In this document: piece after piece, positions 62,550 through 64,000 of the stretch
Layout of the letters: each line of letters starts with the position of its first letter
Numbering within the stretch: position 1 is the stretch's first letter
Origin: UBA5972 sp964637875
GTDB lineage: Bacteria; Pseudomonadota; Alphaproteobacteria; Rhodobacterales; Rhodobacteraceae
Reading direction: 5' to 3'
Assembly: GCA_964637875.1 (NCBI GenBank)
Contig: CAZWXK010000010.1
Location: 1-64,000, forward strand
DNA length: 64,000 nt
Program-made: the position numbers and the translations under genes
The notes under the pieces: model-generated
What the model was told of the DNA's origin: nothing
Database searches by the model: none
The model's input: the letters and a program-made list of their open reading frames with translations, nothing else

Positions 62550-64000
62550 ATGACCCTTTCGAAATTCCACCCCAGGCCTGTGGTTCTGTGCATTCTCGAT
62601 GGCTGGGGCTTGCGCGCGGCGCGCGAAAACAACGCTGTCGCGCTTGCCCATACCCCGACCTGTGATCGCCTGATGCAAACCTGCCCCCACGCCACGTTGA
62701 AAACCAGCGGGCGTGACGTCGGTCTGCCCGAGGGGCAGATGGGAAATTCTGAGGTCGGGCACATGAATATCGGCGCGGGCCGTGTGGTTTCGATGGATCT
62801 GGGCCGGATCGGCCTGGCGATCGAGGATGGAAGTTTCGCGGAAAACCCCGCACTGCAACGGTTCATCGACAGGCTGCGCCGCTCGGGCGGGGCCGCACAT
62901 CTGATCGGGCTGATGTCGGAAGGTGGCGTTCATGCCCATATCGACCATGCCATTGCCGCCGCACAGGTCATTTCGGCGGCCGGCATTCCGGTCTGGATAC
63001 ATGCGCTGACGGATGGGCGCGATGTGCCCCCCGGCTCGGCGACGCACGACCTTGCGCGGCTGGCCTCCGTGCTGCCGGAAAACGCCCGTATCGCAACGGT
63101 GATCGGCCGCTTTCATGCCATGGATCGCGACAAGCGCTGGGATCGGGTCGAGCGCGCCTTTGATGCCATCGTCAGGGCAAAGGGGCTGAAGGCCGACGGT
63201 CCGGCCGAAGCAGTGTCTGCGGCCACCACCCGTGGCGAAACCGACGAATTCATAACCCCGACGGTGATTGGCGACTACCCCGGCATGAAAGATGGCGACG
63301 GCGTGCTTTGCCTCAATTTCCGCGCCGACCGCGCGCGCGAGCTGATGGCCGCGCTGGGCGCGCCGCGCTTTGACGCCTTTGACGTGTCGGGCCGCCCCGA
63401 CCTGGCGGCCATGGCCGGGTTTGCCAGCTATTCCGACGAGCATGACAAATACATGGATGTGCTGTTTCCCAAGGAAAACATCGTCAACACGCTGGGCCAC
63501 TGGGTTGCGCAACACGGGCTGCGCCAGTTCCGCCTGGCCGAAACCGAGAAATACCCCCATGTCACCTTTTTCCTCAATGGTGGCGAGGAAACCCCCGAAC
63601 AGGGCGAAGACCGCATGATGCCCAACAGCCCCAAGGTGGCCACATATGACCAGGCGCCGGAAATGTCGTCGGCCGAGGTCACGGCGCGTTTCGTCAAGGC
63701 GATCGAAGATGGCTATGACCTGATCGTGACCAACTATGCCAACCCCGACATGGTGGGCCATACCGGCGATCTGAACGCGGCAATCAAGGCGGTCGAGGCG
63801 GTGGATCGCGGGCTTGGTCAGGTGGTTGAAGCGCTGGAAAAGGCCGGTGGCGCCATGATCGTGACCGCCGACCACGGAAATTGCGAAACCATGGTCGACC
63901 CGGAAACCGGCAAACCGCACACGGCGCACACCACCAACCCGGTGCCGGTGATCCTGTTCGGCGGGCCTGCGGGGGCGCGTTTGCGCGATGGCGGGCGTCT
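62550..64000 (+). CDS. gpmI: 2,3-bisphosphoglycerate-independent phosphoglycerate mutase (partial)
   Basis: The glycolytic enzyme interconverting 3- and 2-phosphoglycerate, cut by the right edge after about 483 of roughly 505 residues. The start MTLSKFHPRPVVLCILDGWGLR has the first metal-binding Asp. The catalytic Ser lies in EGQMGNSEVGHMNIGAGRVV. Further marks are HAMDRDKRWDR, NFRADRARE, ADHGNCE and HTAHTTNPVP. It reads through without a stop. It is on the plus strand 76 bp after pip. Confidence 0.97.
   Translation, partial: MTLSKFHPRPVVLCILDGWGLRAARENNAVALAHTPTCDRLMQTCPHATLKTSGRDVGLPEGQMGNSEVGHMNIGAGRVVSMDLGRIGLAIEDGSFAENPALQRFIDRLRRSGGAAHLIGLMSEGGVHAHIDHAIAAAQVISAAGIPVWIHALTDGRDVPPGSATHDLARLASVLPENARIATVIGRFHAMDRDKRWDRVERAFDAIVRAKGLKADGPAEAVSAATTRGETDEFITPTVIGDYPGMKDGDGVLCLNFRADRARELMAALGAPRFDAFDVSGRPDLAAMAGFASYSDEHDKYMDVLFPKENIVNTLGHWVAQHGLRQFRLAETEKYPHVTFFLNGGEETPEQGEDRMMPNSPKVATYDQAPEMSSAEVTARFVKAIEDGYDLIVTNYANPDMVGHTGDLNAAIKAVEAVDRGLGQVVEALEKAGGAMIVTADHGNCETMVDPETGKPHTAHTTNPVPVILFGGPAGARLRDGGR

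Overview
The window is a 64 kb piece of a high-GC alphaproteobacterial chromosome, almost certainly Rhodobacteraceae (order Rhodobacterales). The evidence is gene order and protein style: dnaKJ, hrcA-grpE, rph-rdgB-hemW, rho-mnmE-mnmG-rsmG-parA-parB, maf-aroE-coaE-dnaQ-secB-fxsA-tim44-mltA-smr, hslV-x-hslU, rimP-nusA-ylxR-infB, and an MnmG whose N-terminus is encoded by a parS site. The genus cannot be fixed from the sequence alone. Nearly all of the window is dense housekeeping DNA. I see no prophage, IS element, tRNA, rRNA or CRISPR array.

Layout. 1-9.4 kb: chaperones (dnaK tail, dnaJ; hrcA-grpE on the other strand), a PfkB sugar kinase, a malic enzyme and mutS. 9.5-12.0 kb: rph, rdgB, hemW. 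12.0-18.9 kb: a leftward cluster rho, mnmE, mnmG, rsmG, parA, parB with two perfect parS sites. 19.0-19.5 kb: hemJ. 19.47-19.91 kb: an AT-rich intergenic region with several DnaA-box-like 9-mers and a perfect IHF consensus, read here as the chromosome replication origin (oriC). Genes on both sides point away from it. 19.9-26.3 kb: rightward maf, aroE, coaE, dnaQ, then secB and fxsA on the minus strand, then tim44-like, mltA and smr. The smr gene is interrupted by a 100-N gap flanked by an exact 55-bp duplication, which is an assembly artefact.

26.4-33.8 kb: a secreted von Willebrand A protein with a tandem paralogue of its C-terminal domain, hslU / membrane protein / hslV with a heat-shock-like promoter, and a GT61-type glycosyltransferase overlapping an alpha/beta-hydrolase. 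33.8-39.4 kb: infB, ylxR, nusA, rimP behind a good promoter and a leader carrying an intrinsic terminator. 39.7-46.2 kb: a LysR regulator, a four-gene overlapping operon (cinA-like, GNAT, AhpD-like, OmpA-like), sfsA, map and radC. 46.2-49.2 kb: a two-gene cell-envelope operon (Ig-like protein; phosphate-binding-like/OmpA fusion). 49.4-55.0 kb: secA, a parvulin isomerase, argJ and mutT. 55.2-56.0 kb: two related small secreted proteins, one carrying a long Thr/Gly repeat. 56.4-64.0 kb: hemH, a degenerate methyltransferase, comF-like, grxC, nitrilase-like, marR, ubiG, pip and the start of gpmI, which runs off the right edge.

The most notable points are the compact origin/centromere domain (oriC plus two coding parS sites plus parAB within about 7.9 kb), the probable rimP leader attenuator, and several poorly characterised envelope or secreted proteins (VWA pair, Thr/Gly-repeat pair, PstS-OmpA fusion with an Ig-like partner). 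I found no clear new multi-gene defence or biosynthetic system.
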